From assembly GCF_901447155.2 (NCBI RefSeq), contig NZ_LR588417.1:61836-125835 (forward strand): DNA of 64,000 bases, in the 5' to 3' direction. The notes under the pieces were generated by a model that was not told the origin of the DNA, did not search any database, and worked only from the letters and a program-made list of their open reading frames with translations. Numbering within the stretch: position 1 is the first letter of the stretch; the number at the start of each line of letters is the position of its first letter. Source of the stretch: Peptoniphilus catoniae. GTDB taxonomy: Bacteria > Bacillota > Clostridia > Tissierellales > Peptoniphilaceae. Below are positions 47,544 through 56,021 of this stretch, piece by piece. The translations under genes were made by a program, and so were the position numbers.

Positions 47544-48764
47544 TTAAGCCTCTTCAGTTTCTTTAGGTATAGGCTTTTTAAGTATGTTCTTGTAGTAGAA
47601 TTTTTCTACTGACATGGAAATAGCATTATCTCCTGTTACATTTGCTGCAGTACCGAAAGAGTCCTGAGTAATGTAAAGGGATATAAGAATTGTAGCCAAA
47701 GGACTTTCTGTAGCTATTCCAACAACAGGTAGGAAGGGAAGGGCTGACATAACAGCACCGCCCGGTGCTCCCGGAGCTGCAACCATGGTAATTCCTAAAA
47801 TTGCTATAAACTTAATTATAAGAGCATAGCTGTGAGGCATGCTATACATACAAAGAAGTGTATAGACACAGGCTGTAAGTGTAATCATTGATCCTGGCAT
47901 ATGGCAGGTAGCACATAGTGGGATTACAAATTCTCTTATTTGCTTTGTTACTCCTATATTTTTGTTACAATTTACGTTTACAGGAATTGTAGCGGCACTT
48001 GATTGAGTACCTACTGCAGTAACATAAGCCGGAAGAGCTTTTCTAAAGGATTTAATAGGATTCTTTCCTGAATAGGTACCTGAAATTAGGAACATTGCAA
48101 GAAGATACAATATGTGAAGGACTATAATGCAGCCGAATATTTTTATGAAAATTGATAGTATTGCGAAAACTGAACCTGAATAGCTCATACTTGCAAAGTT
48201 ACAAAAAATATAAAAAGGTAGTGCCGGAATAATTGCTTTTGAAAGTACAAGGACTATTATTTCATTAAATTCAGATATTAAATTATAGAAAGCTTGACCT
48301 TGGTTCTTAGATCTTAAAATGGAAACAGTAAGGCCCAGCATAAAGGCAAGTACCAAAGCTGATGTAACTTCTAGAATAGGGTTTAAGGGAATAGTAAAGA
48401 AGGGCTCAAGGCCTTCAATATTTTTAACCTTTTCAGCCATTTCAGCTGAGATAAAGCTAGGAAAAATATTTGAAGCCATGGTATAGGACAAAGTACCTGC
48501 TATAAGAGTTGAGCCATAGGAAAGGATTAAGGTAATTCCAAGTAATTTTCCCGCTCCCTCTGAAAGGTCTGCTATACCCTTAGCTACAAAGGCAACAATC
48601 ATAAGAGGGATTACAAAGTTTAAGAACTTTCCGAAGAGCCCTCCAATAGTAACAATTACTCTAATTGCAGTTTCAGGTAAAAAGCCTCCTAAAATTACAC
48701 CTATAATAATTGCGATAATAAGTTTGGGTATTAAGCCCAAGGTAAATTTTTTTGACTCAGTCAT
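47544..48764 (-). CDS. DAACS-family dicarboxylate/amino-acid:cation symporter (SstT-like)
   Basis: 406 residues, GltP/SstT fold, about eight membrane segments plus re-entrant loops. The serine-rich motif is in TAVGTQSSAATIPVNVN and the conserved GAPGGAVMSALPFLPVV follows. It co-transports an amino acid with Na+ or H+. It overlaps the serine dehydratase alpha gene by 8 bases, so serine uptake is the likely role. Confidence 0.9.
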   Translation of the reverse strand: MTESKKFTLGLIPKLIIAIIIGVILGGFLPETAIRVIVTIGGLFGKFLNFVIPLMIVAFVAKGIADLSEGAGKLLGITLILSYGSTLIAGTLSYTMASNIFPSFISAEMAEKVKNIEGLEPFFTIPLNPILEVTSALVLAFMLGLTVSILRSKNQGQAFYNLISEFNEIIVLVLSKAIIPALPFYIFCNFASMSYSGSVFAILSIFIKIFGCIIVLHILYLLAMFLISGTYSGKNPIKSFRKALPAYVTAVGTQSSAATIPVNVNCNKNIGVTKQIREFVIPLCATCHMPGSMITLTACVYTLLCMYSMPHSYALIIKFIAILGITMVAAPGAPGGAVMSALPFLPVVGIATESPLATILISLYITQDSFGTAANVTGDNAISMSVEKFYYKNILKKPIPKETEEA

Positions 48765-49644
48765 TTTTTTCCTCCAAATTTAAAAAATTTTTTCTAATGG
48801 CTTGTCCGGTTTTGGTTCCGGCAAGACCTCCAAGTCCCGTTTCTCTAAGACCCTCGTCCAAGCTTGTTCCAACTTCAGACATGGCTTGTACCACCTCTTC
48901 AAAGGGGACTATAGATTTCACCCCTGCAAGGGCAAGATCGGCTGCTATAAATGCATTAATAACACCGGATGCGTTTCTAAAGGTGCAGGGATACTGAACA
49001 AGTCCTGCAATAGGATCGCATACAAGTCCTAAAACATTTATCAAGGTAATTGAAGCGGCATTTAAAATTTCCTCAGGGCTGCCGCCAAGCATTTCTACAA
49101 GAGCGGATGTAGCCATCGCAGAGGCCGAACCGCACTCTGCCTGACAGCCTCCCTCTGCACCGGCAAAGGTTGCGTATTTTCCTATAATCTGTCCTATACC
49201 TACAGATGTAAGAAAACCGTTTTGTAATGTTTCTTTGTCAAAATTATATCTTTCAGAAGCTGCTACTAACATGGCGGGCATAATACCTGATGAACCTGCT
49301 GTAGGAGCCGCTATAATTTTACCCATGGCGGCATTAACCTCTGAAGTTGAAAAAGCCATTGCCATAGCCTTTGCTGCGAACCTTCCTATAATAGGCTCCT
49401 TGTCTGTGGCATATTTATAGGTTATTTTAGAAAAGCCGTCAATCATTTTAAATCTGGTTTCGTCGGACTTGGTAAGGTTTGACTTTGCTGAGTCCTTCAT
49501 AACCTCTATAACCTTATCTACATAGGCCCTTAGCTCTTCTTCAGTCATTTTAAGGGTCTTGCACTCATTTTCAATAACCAGATCATAAATATGACAGTTT
49601 TTTTCTCTACATAGGTCTATAATTTCCTGTGCCTTGTTTAACAT
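48757..49644 (-). CDS. sdaAA: L-serine dehydratase, iron-sulfur-dependent, alpha subunit
   Basis: 295 residues. Together with the beta subunit it deaminates L-serine to pyruvate. The cysteines expected for the Fe-S cluster are in CGSASAMATSALVEML, LVCDPIAGLVQYPC and near the C-terminal half. Length is standard for the split clostridial enzyme. The gene is 2 bases after sdaAB and is followed by the symporter. Confidence 0.95.
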   Translation of the reverse strand: MLNKAQEIIDLCREKNCHIYDLVIENECKTLKMTEEELRAYVDKVIEVMKDSAKSNLTKSDETRFKMIDGFSKITYKYATDKEPIIGRFAAKAMAMAFSTSEVNAAMGKIIAAPTAGSSGIMPAMLVAASERYNFDKETLQNGFLTSVGIGQIIGKYATFAGAEGGCQAECGSASAMATSALVEMLGGSPEEILNAASITLINVLGLVCDPIAGLVQYPCTFRNASGVINAFIAADLALAGVKSIVPFEEVVQAMSEVGTSLDEGLRETGLGGLAGTKTGQAIRKNFLNLEEKND

Positions 49645-49646
49645 TG

Positions 49647-50312
49647 TTACACCTCCACATACTTGGCGAAAATAAATCTTTCCGATTCAAGAATCTCAGA
49701 TTTTAAGTCTTCAGCCAGAGGTTGATCCAACTCTATAGTAAGAGTAACTATATTGCTTATATTGTCCTTGTCGGTGTTCATGGATTCTATATTGTAATTC
49801 CTGCCGAAAAGCAGTGATGAAACATAGGCTATAACACCCTTTTGTTCGTGGTACTGAAGAAGTATTACAGGGAACTCTCCTCTAAAGCTTAGGCTGACTC
49901 CGTTAATATTAACTATTTCAATTGCACCGCCGCCAATGGAGCTGCCGATTATATACTCCTGTCTGTCCTTGTAGAAAAAATTAATTTTAACTGTATTAGG
50001 GTGATAAGCTTCTCCTAAGTTTTCAGTTTTAAATATGTAGTTAAGCTTCTTTTTCTCGGCTATTTCAAAAGATCTTCTAAGTCTGTCATCATAGGTTGAA
50101 AATCCCATTATGCCACCGATCAAAGCCTTGTCGGTGCCATGACCTTTGTAGGTTGCTGCAAAGGAACCATGAAGGATAAACTCCACCTTTTCAAAATCCT
50201 CTCCGCATATTTTAAGAGCCACATTTGCAATTCTGCAAGCTCCTGCAGTATGGGAGGAGCTTGGACCTACCATTACAGGTCCTAAAATGTCCAACATATT
50301 GTAATCAGCCAT
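49647..50312 (-). CDS. sdaAB: L-serine dehydratase, iron-sulfur-dependent, beta subunit
   Basis: 221 residues. The N-terminal MLDILGPVMVGPSSSHTAGA is diagnostic, and the C-terminal region carries an ACT-like domain (YNIESMNTDKDNISNIVTLT). It is the first gene of the minus-strand group sdaAB-sdaAA-symporter. The start has GGAGGCGAAC. A promoter is probably in the 200-base gap upstream. Confidence 0.95.
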   Translation of the reverse strand: MADYNMLDILGPVMVGPSSSHTAGACRIANVALKICGEDFEKVEFILHGSFAATYKGHGTDKALIGGIMGFSTYDDRLRRSFEIAEKKKLNYIFKTENLGEAYHPNTVKINFFYKDRQEYIIGSSIGGGAIEIVNINGVSLSFRGEFPVILLQYHEQKGVIAYVSSLLFGRNYNIESMNTDKDNISNIVTLTIELDQPLAEDLKSEILESERFIFAKYVEV

Positions 50313-50517
50313 ATTGTTCGCCTCCTAACAGTATTGGAAAAAGTTATTTACAAATAAACTTTAAATAATACTATAATAATAGATACCTTTAGTATTTTGA
50401 CAAATATTACAATAAAAAGCTACCATAAATGACTTTCAAATTCAATATAATAAGGTAGATTTCAAAAAAGTAGTTAGCGAGGAAACTGATTATTCAGCTA
50501 AAGCAGGGAGGTAAAGT

Positions 50518-51774
50518 ATGTTAATAAAACAAGTAAGACTTATGGATCCTGAATCGGGAACTGATAAGGTTTGTGACATCCTAATTAAAGACGGACTTAT
50601 AAGGGAAATAGGGCAGATTGACATAGGTGATGAGGAAACAATTAATGGCAAGGACCTAGTGGCAGCTCCGGGCTTTGTAGATATTCATGTCCATTTTAGA
50701 GATCCGGGATTTACTTATAAGGAAGATTTGACCTCAGGATCGGAAGCCGCAGCTTGTGGAGGCTATACATCAGTTGTATGTATGGCAAATACCAAACCCG
50801 TTATGGATAATGTAAAAACCTTAAGGGAGTTTATAAAAAGGGCCGAGGAGTCAAAAATAAATATTTATACAGTTTCAGCTTTAACCCTTGGAATGAAGGG
50901 TGAGGAGCTTGTTAATATGGAAGCCATGATAAAGGAGGGAGCCGTAGGATTTTCAGATGACGGCATACCCAACACAAGGACGGATATTATAGTTGAGGCA
51001 ATGGAAAGAGCAAAAAATCTTGATGTACCTATATCCTTTCATGAAGAAGACCCGTCCCTTAACAGGCAAAACGGAATAAATCATGGGAGGGTTTCAGATG
51101 CCTTAGGAGTTTATGGAGCTCCGGCTATTTCAGAAGAGGTATTTGTTGCAAGAGACGGTCTTTTGTCTTTAAGGACGGGAGCAAAAGTTGATATACAACA
51201 CATATCATCAGGTGGAACTGTAGACCTTATGAGATACTACAAAAAAATGGGAGCCAAGCTCTATGGAGAGGTTACTCCTCACCACTTTTCATCAACAGAG
51301 GACCTGGTTTTTGAAAAGGGAAGCCTTGCAAAAATGAATCCCCCCCTTAGAAGAGAAGAGGACAGGCAAAAAATAATAGAAGGATTAAAGGACAATACAA
51401 TTTCAATAATAGCAACGGACCATGCTCCTCATAGTAAGGAAGAAAAGGAAAGGAAACTTTTAAAAGCCCCATCAGGTATTATAGGACTTGAAACTGCCCT
51501 TGGTCTTGGTAATAAAAATTTAGTTAAAAAAGGTCACTTGAGCCTTATGGAACTAATAGAAAAAATGACAATAAACCCGGCAAAGCTTTTTAATTTAAAG
51601 GCGGGAAGAATTTTTAAGGGAGGACCTGCAGATATAGTAATCTTTAATCCCAATGAGGAGTATATAGTAAAGGACTTTAAATCAAAATCAGACAATTCTC
51701 CCTACCTGGGGGAAAAATTAATAGGCAAGGTTAAATACACCATTTGTCGAGGTAAAATAGTATATAAAAATTAA
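50518..51774 (+). CDS. Dihydroorotase/hydantoinase-type amidohydrolase
   Basis: 418 residues, class I PyrC-like. Metal ligands and motifs: HVHFRDPGFTYKED, FHEEDP, DIQHISSGGT, TPHHFS and IATDHAPHSKEE; a bridging Asp is in VGFSDDGIP. Dihydroorotases cyclise carbamoyl aspartate; hydantoinases of the same superfamily open related rings. No pyrB, pyrD, pyrE or pyrF is nearby, while a molybdenum hydroxylase and a HAL-family lyase are. It could therefore be a catabolic hydantoinase. Sequence alone favours the PyrC annotation. Confidence 0.85.
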   Translation: MLIKQVRLMDPESGTDKVCDILIKDGLIREIGQIDIGDEETINGKDLVAAPGFVDIHVHFRDPGFTYKEDLTSGSEAAACGGYTSVVCMANTKPVMDNVKTLREFIKRAEESKINIYTVSALTLGMKGEELVNMEAMIKEGAVGFSDDGIPNTRTDIIVEAMERAKNLDVPISFHEEDPSLNRQNGINHGRVSDALGVYGAPAISEEVFVARDGLLSLRTGAKVDIQHISSGGTVDLMRYYKKMGAKLYGEVTPHHFSSTEDLVFEKGSLAKMNPPLRREEDRQKIIEGLKDNTISIIATDHAPHSKEEKERKLLKAPSGIIGLETALGLGNKNLVKKGHLSLMELIEKMTINPAKLFNLKAGRIFKGGPADIVIFNPNEEYIVKDFKSKSDNSPYLGEKLIGKVKYTICRGKIVYKN

Positions 51775-51803
51775 AAGAGAGCCGCCGAGAGGGCTCTCTT
51801 TTT
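51774..51803 (+). terminator. Terminator of the dihydroorotase-type gene
   Basis: AAAGAGAGCC and GGCTCTCTTT arms followed by TTT, overlapping the stop by one base. Confidence 0.9.
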
Positions 51804-51846
51804 AATAAATTATCTATTTATCTAAATAAATAGATAATTTATTAAA
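51801..51846. repeat. 46-base near-perfect palindrome
   Basis: Arms of 21 bases (51801-51821 and 51826-51846) are exact reverse complements around the loop CTAA; the stem includes AATTATCTATTTAT. It abuts the T-tail of the preceding terminator and is 58 bases before the next gene. It may be an operator or a hairpin in the leader. Confidence 0.75.
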
Positions 51847-51904
51847 TCAGGGGTAATAGATAGGCAAGACGTAAGGTTGTGGTTTATATGAAGGGAGGAA
51901 GATT

Positions 51905-52513
51905 ATGGACAGTAGGGTAACAGTTAGACCAAGTGTTATAGTAAATGCAGCACCTGCCACGACATTTATTTATTGTTGTCTATGCTTCAGCTTTGCAGCT
52001 ATGCTTTTAGGAGTGGTTAATGAAGGGGCGGCACTTGCTGTAGGGGTTTTACAACTTAGCGTATTTATAGGCTACACCATAGGATCAGTATTTATTTTAA
52101 AATCAGGATCCGGCATAGGAGGAAATACCTTCTTTATTTTTGCAACTATATTCGGTTGCACAGGAGGAAGCCTTACTATAGCAAATGAAATAGCAAAAGC
52201 TAAAGGAATAGCATTTTCTACTCAAATAGCAAGCGTAATTTACATAGTAAGTGGACTTATGCTTTTTGTTATTCTTTATGCCAACAGAGTAAGTCCGAAA
52301 ACCGACTTTTTTATTATTCTGTTTGCGGCAATAGGTGTCAGTTCAGTTGGCTGGTCAGGATTTGTCCTTGAAGAACTTCTTACCAAAGTAGCAGGCATTG
52401 CATTATTAATAGACGGTATTATAGTTTTTTATACATCATCTATAGGATTTATTGAAATGTCCGGAAACAAGGTAAACTATGGAAGGCCTTTTGTAGACAA
52501 AAAATCAGCTTAA
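51905..52513 (+). CDS. GPR1/FUN34/YaaH-family-like transporter
   Basis: 202 residues with six hydrophobic segments. The N-terminal VNAAPATTFIYCCLCFSFA resembles the NPAPLGL motif region of acetate/succinate transporters of the YaaH family, but the motif is degenerate. It probably moves a small carboxylate or other small solute. It sits 21 bases before the molybdenum hydroxylase gene, likely in one transcript. The start has AAGGGAGG. Confidence 0.65.
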   Translation: MDSRVTVRPSVIVNAAPATTFIYCCLCFSFAAMLLGVVNEGAALAVGVLQLSVFIGYTIGSVFILKSGSGIGGNTFFIFATIFGCTGGSLTIANEIAKAKGIAFSTQIASVIYIVSGLMLFVILYANRVSPKTDFFIILFAAIGVSSVGWSGFVLEELLTKVAGIALLIDGIIVFYTSSIGFIEMSGNKVNYGRPFVDKKSA

Positions 52514-52534
52514 ATAAGATGGAGGGGAAGATTT

Positions 52535-55306
52535 ATGACGGTAACTATGAAAATTAACGGTAAAGAAGTAAAAACCGAAGAAACCAAAAAAACCTTGCTT
52601 CGTTTTTTAAGAGAAGACATGGGGTTGGTAGGAACTAAGGATGGTTGCAGTCAAGCTCAATGCGGAACCTGTACTGTAATTATAGATAAGAAGGCTGTTA
52701 AATCATGTACCAAAAGGCTTGATAAGCTTGACGGAGCACAGATAACTACAATTGAAGGTCTTGCTTCCAATGGAGAGCTTGATCCGATTCAAACGGCATT
52801 TTTAATAAGACACGGATTTCAATGCGGCTACTGCACTCCGGGAGTAATACTTGCGGTAAAGGCTCTATTAGATGAAAATCCTCATCCCAGCGATGAAGAA
52901 ATTAAAAATCAGTTAAAAGAAAATATATGTAGGTGCACAGGCTATCAACAAATAATTGAATCTGTACATACTGCTATAGATATAATTGACGGGAAGATCC
53001 CCAACAAAATTGAAAATAAAAAAGGATGGGTTGGAGAAAGCCCTGCAAGTAAGCATGGAATTGAAAGGGTAACGGGAGCTACATTATTTGTGGACGATTT
53101 TCCTTTTAAAGGAGCCCTTGAAGGCAGATTAAGATTTACCGATTATCCTCATGCAAATATAAAAAATATAGACTACTCAGAGGCTGAAAAAATGCCGGGA
53201 GTTGAAAAAATTATAATAAGTAAGGACATACCGGGAAAGAAGACCTTTGTTGAAGACGTATATCCTCAAGATATACTTGCCGTAAATAAGGTTCACTTTA
53301 TAGGAGACCCCATTGCTTTAGTATTTGCAGATACAGTTGAAAATGCAGACAAGGCTGCCAAGGCTATAAAAATAGACTATGAAGTTTTAGATGTAATAGA
53401 TACAGCTGAAAAAGGACTTGATCCCAACTCTGAAAGAGTTCACCCAGAATACCCTAATGCCTACCATGTTTCAAAGGCTAAAAAAGGAAACGTTGAACGT
53501 GGCTTTGCTGAATCCGATGTAATTGTTGAACAGGAATTTGTAACTCAAAGAGTTGAACACGGAATCCTTGAACTTAATGCCAGCCTTGCAAGATATGATG
53601 AAAATGGTAGAATGGAGCTTTATGGAACAGGACAAAACCCTACTAAAATAAAGGGAGATGTATGTAAGGCCTTAAATCTTAAGGATGAAGAGTTAAGGTA
53701 TGTAAACAGACCTGCAGGTGGAGCTTTTGGAGGACTTGAAGATTTAACTTTACAAATTTTTGCAGCCCTTGGAACCTACTATACTAAAAAACCTGTAAGA
53801 GTTACTATATCTCGTAGACAGGTACAAGCCTTGACACCTAAACGTCATCCTATTCATTTTAAATATAAGACAGGGGTTAAATATGACGGAAGTTTGATGG
53901 CAATTCAAGGTAGAGCCCTAATAGATTCAGGAGCCTACAACAGCTTGGGAGATTTTCTTGCAACCTGTACAGCAGCTATGGGTTCAGGACCTTACTCAGT
54001 ACCAAATACCGATTTTGAATCCACAATAGTCTTTACAAATAACACCTATGGAGGATGCTTTAGAGGTTACGGAAGTACTCAAGTAACGGTATGTAATGAA
54101 ACCCTTTTGGATAAGGCTGCAGAAGCTATAGGAATGGATCCTTTTGAGTTCAGAATGAAAAACGGACTTGAAATAGGTAAACAAACTCCAAGCGGACAAA
54201 TTATAGATTATAGCTGTGGCTTTAAAGATTGTCTAAAAGCAATTCATGAAGCTTTTGAAAAAGAAGGGCTACCTGAGCCGTCAGGCCCCGATAAAAAAGT
54301 AGGCTACGGAATAGCAGGAGCCTTTAAAAACGGCGGATATGGAAACGGAATGGAAGACGGAGCCGGAACTAAAATTGAGCTTACCGATGACGGAAAGTTT
54401 TTAATTCATACAGGAGCAGTTGAATGCGGCCAAGGCGTTGACACCGTAGTATGTCAAATAGCAGCCCAAACCTTAGGAGTAGATTATGACGATGTAAATA
54501 TAGGCCCTGTAGATAACGATGTATCACCATATTCAACAGGAAGTACCAGTGCATCCCGTGCAACTTACGGCTTCGGAAACTCAGCCAAGGCAGTTTGCAC
54601 TATGTTTAAGGAAGCTCTTTTAAACTATGTTGCTGATAAGAAGAAAAGAAATGCATCACTTTTAGATATGAACGAAAAGGGAGTATATGACTTAAAGGAT
54701 GATTTCTCCATGACCTATAAGGAAATAGCAAAAATGCTAAAGGAAAATGGGGACAAGCTGGTAAAAGAATACTATTATGTTGATAAAATCGTACTTCCTC
54801 TTCAAGATGACGGAAACAATATAAACAACGATCCCGACAGAAAGGTTTATACAACCTATATATATTCCGCACAAATTGCAGTAGTTGAAGTTGATACAAA
54901 GACAGGGGAAGTAAAGGTATTAAAGGTTTACGCAGCAAGCGATGTAGGAAGAACCATTAATCCTGATCTTGTAGATGGTCAGCTTATAGGAAGCGTAGTA
55001 ATGGGCATGGGCTATGCTCTTGGAGAAAACTTCGAACAGGAAAAAGGTCAAATAGTAAGGAAGAACTACAAGGATCTTCACGTTCCTACAATTTTAGAAG
55101 CACCTGAAGTTGAAACTTTTAGAATAGAAGAAACTCACCCCTTTGGTCCATATCAAGCAAAGGGATTGGGAGAGGGTGCCTTAAACCCTGTAGCACCTGC
55201 AATTTTAAATGCAATTTACAATGCGGTAGGGGTAAGGATAGACAGACTCCCTGTAGACAAAGATAAACTTGCAGAGGCAATAAAAGGAGATAAAATTTAT
55301 AAATAA
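52535..55306 (+). CDS. Molybdenum hydroxylase, Mop-type aldehyde oxidoreductase/xanthine dehydrogenase family
   Basis: 923 residues in one chain. Two [2Fe-2S] domains: the plant-type CSQAQCGTC and the second CGYCTPGV with CRCTGYQQ. The large cofactor domain contains GGAFGG, SASRATYGFGNSAK and the catalytic Glu in KGLGEGAL. There is no FAD domain, so ferredoxin or flavodoxin would be the electron partner. The gene hydroxylates an aldehyde or heterocycle; the neighbours suggest a heterocycle of the histidine pathway, but the substrate is unproven. Confidence 0.92.
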   Translation: MTVTMKINGKEVKTEETKKTLLRFLREDMGLVGTKDGCSQAQCGTCTVIIDKKAVKSCTKRLDKLDGAQITTIEGLASNGELDPIQTAFLIRHGFQCGYCTPGVILAVKALLDENPHPSDEEIKNQLKENICRCTGYQQIIESVHTAIDIIDGKIPNKIENKKGWVGESPASKHGIERVTGATLFVDDFPFKGALEGRLRFTDYPHANIKNIDYSEAEKMPGVEKIIISKDIPGKKTFVEDVYPQDILAVNKVHFIGDPIALVFADTVENADKAAKAIKIDYEVLDVIDTAEKGLDPNSERVHPEYPNAYHVSKAKKGNVERGFAESDVIVEQEFVTQRVEHGILELNASLARYDENGRMELYGTGQNPTKIKGDVCKALNLKDEELRYVNRPAGGAFGGLEDLTLQIFAALGTYYTKKPVRVTISRRQVQALTPKRHPIHFKYKTGVKYDGSLMAIQGRALIDSGAYNSLGDFLATCTAAMGSGPYSVPNTDFESTIVFTNNTYGGCFRGYGSTQVTVCNETLLDKAAEAIGMDPFEFRMKNGLEIGKQTPSGQIIDYSCGFKDCLKAIHEAFEKEGLPEPSGPDKKVGYGIAGAFKNGGYGNGMEDGAGTKIELTDDGKFLIHTGAVECGQGVDTVVCQIAAQTLGVDYDDVNIGPVDNDVSPYSTGSTSASRATYGFGNSAKAVCTMFKEALLNYVADKKKRNASLLDMNEKGVYDLKDDFSMTYKEIAKMLKENGDKLVKEYYYVDKIVLPLQDDGNNINNDPDRKVYTTYIYSAQIAVVEVDTKTGEVKVLKVYAASDVGRTINPDLVDGQLIGSVVMGMGYALGENFEQEKGQIVRKNYKDLHVPTILEAPEVETFRIEETHPFGPYQAKGLGEGALNPVAPAILNAIYNAVGVRIDRLPVDKDKLAEAIKGDKIYK

Positions 55307-55376
55307 TTTAGTTTAGACTATAAAATAAAATCTTATCTCTTATCTAGTTAAACAAGTAAATTATAATTAGATATTA

Positions 55377-55426
55377 GAAAAGGGCGGGTGTCCATTTATA
55401 AATTATATGTGGCATCCGCTTTTTCT
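55377..55426 (+). terminator. Probable terminator of the molybdenum hydroxylase gene
   Basis: AAAAGGGCGGGTGTCC pairs imperfectly, with G-U pairs, with GGCATCCGCTTTTT around a 17-base loop, 70 bases after the stop, followed by a T run. Confidence 0.7.
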
Positions 55427-55584
55427 ATTTATTTCTAATAAAATAATAAATTTCTCATATAGGGGATGTACTTTATATTGTTAAGAAACACTTTATCTTA
55501 TATAAAAATTCAAAGTAAAAACAAAATTAAAACTATAGAGTAAATTAGCTGAAATTATTTAGAGGATAAGAATTAATTAAAGTG

Positions 55585-55613
55585 TTGACACTATAACTAT
55601 AAAGTAATATTAT
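55585..55613 (+). promoter_or_regulatory. Promoter for the lyase-BCCT operon
   Basis: TTGACA at 55585-55590, a 17-base spacer and TATTAT at 55608-55613, a good vegetative promoter. The leader to the lyase start would be about 400 bases, unusually long. Confidence 0.6.
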
Positions 55614-55738
55614 TATAGCATGAGTGGTAGAATGTTAGCGCACAAAAGCGTGCACAATGCATATAAGATGCTTTTCAAGTGTTGACAAATTTTTTATGCC
55701 CTGGAGGAAGTAATTAATAGGCGTAAAAAACACGTAAG

Positions 55739-55761
55739 ATTTAATCTCTCTAAGAGATTAA
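55739..55761. repeat. 23-base palindrome in the lyase leader
   Basis: TTTAATCTCT, CTA, AGAGATTAAA; perfect arms. No T run follows, so an operator is more likely than a terminator. The GntR regulator encoded at 59196 is a candidate binder. Confidence 0.5.
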
Positions 55762-55912
55762 AAATAATTAACTACAAACTTAAAACTCCGGTTTTTCTTA
55801 AACAAGTCATTAATGTGTAAGGTTTTTCTAAGGTTAGAGACTACAAAAATAAATTTAAAGGGACAATTCATATAATAAAAGGGAGAGGAATTTTTTATAA
55901 AAAATTCTTTTC

Positions 55913-56017
55913 TATGGAATAATAAATGCTATTAATAGTGCCCTGTATGCAAAGGTTAACCTTGGAAGAACCGTCAATAATATAGATGCATTAAATGAAA
56001 AAAATAAAGAGAGGTGA
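55913..56017 (+). pseudogene. Possible 3' remnant of a second molybdenum hydroxylase gene
   Basis: The frame ending TGA 56015-56017 has no start codon and reads YGIINAINSALYAKVNLGRT, then VNNIDALNEKNKER. This resembles the C-terminus of xanthine dehydrogenase-type proteins (AI-NAI--A----LP-TPE-VL-AL-EK), including the molybdenum hydroxylase upstream. It could be the decayed end of a deleted paralogue. The match is short, so the call is tentative. Confidence 0.35.
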
Positions 56018-56021
56018 GTAG

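Larger units (their letters stand above)
55427..55912. other. Non-coding interval upstream of the MIO-less lyase gene
   Basis: The gap between the hydroxylase and the lyase genes is 715 bases. Apart from a terminator at its start, this interval contains a promoter (55585-55613), two copies of AAGTGTTGACA (55580 and 55677), a 23-base palindrome at 55739-55761 (TTTAATCTCT and AGAGATTAAA arms) and AT-rich sequence. No long reading frame is visible. The next 100 bases contain a possible gene remnant. Confidence 0.5.

Noticed and set aside
55677-55710. Second promoter at the repeated TTGACA
   Set aside because: No -10-like hexamer 16-18 bases downstream; the nearest is about 23 bases away.
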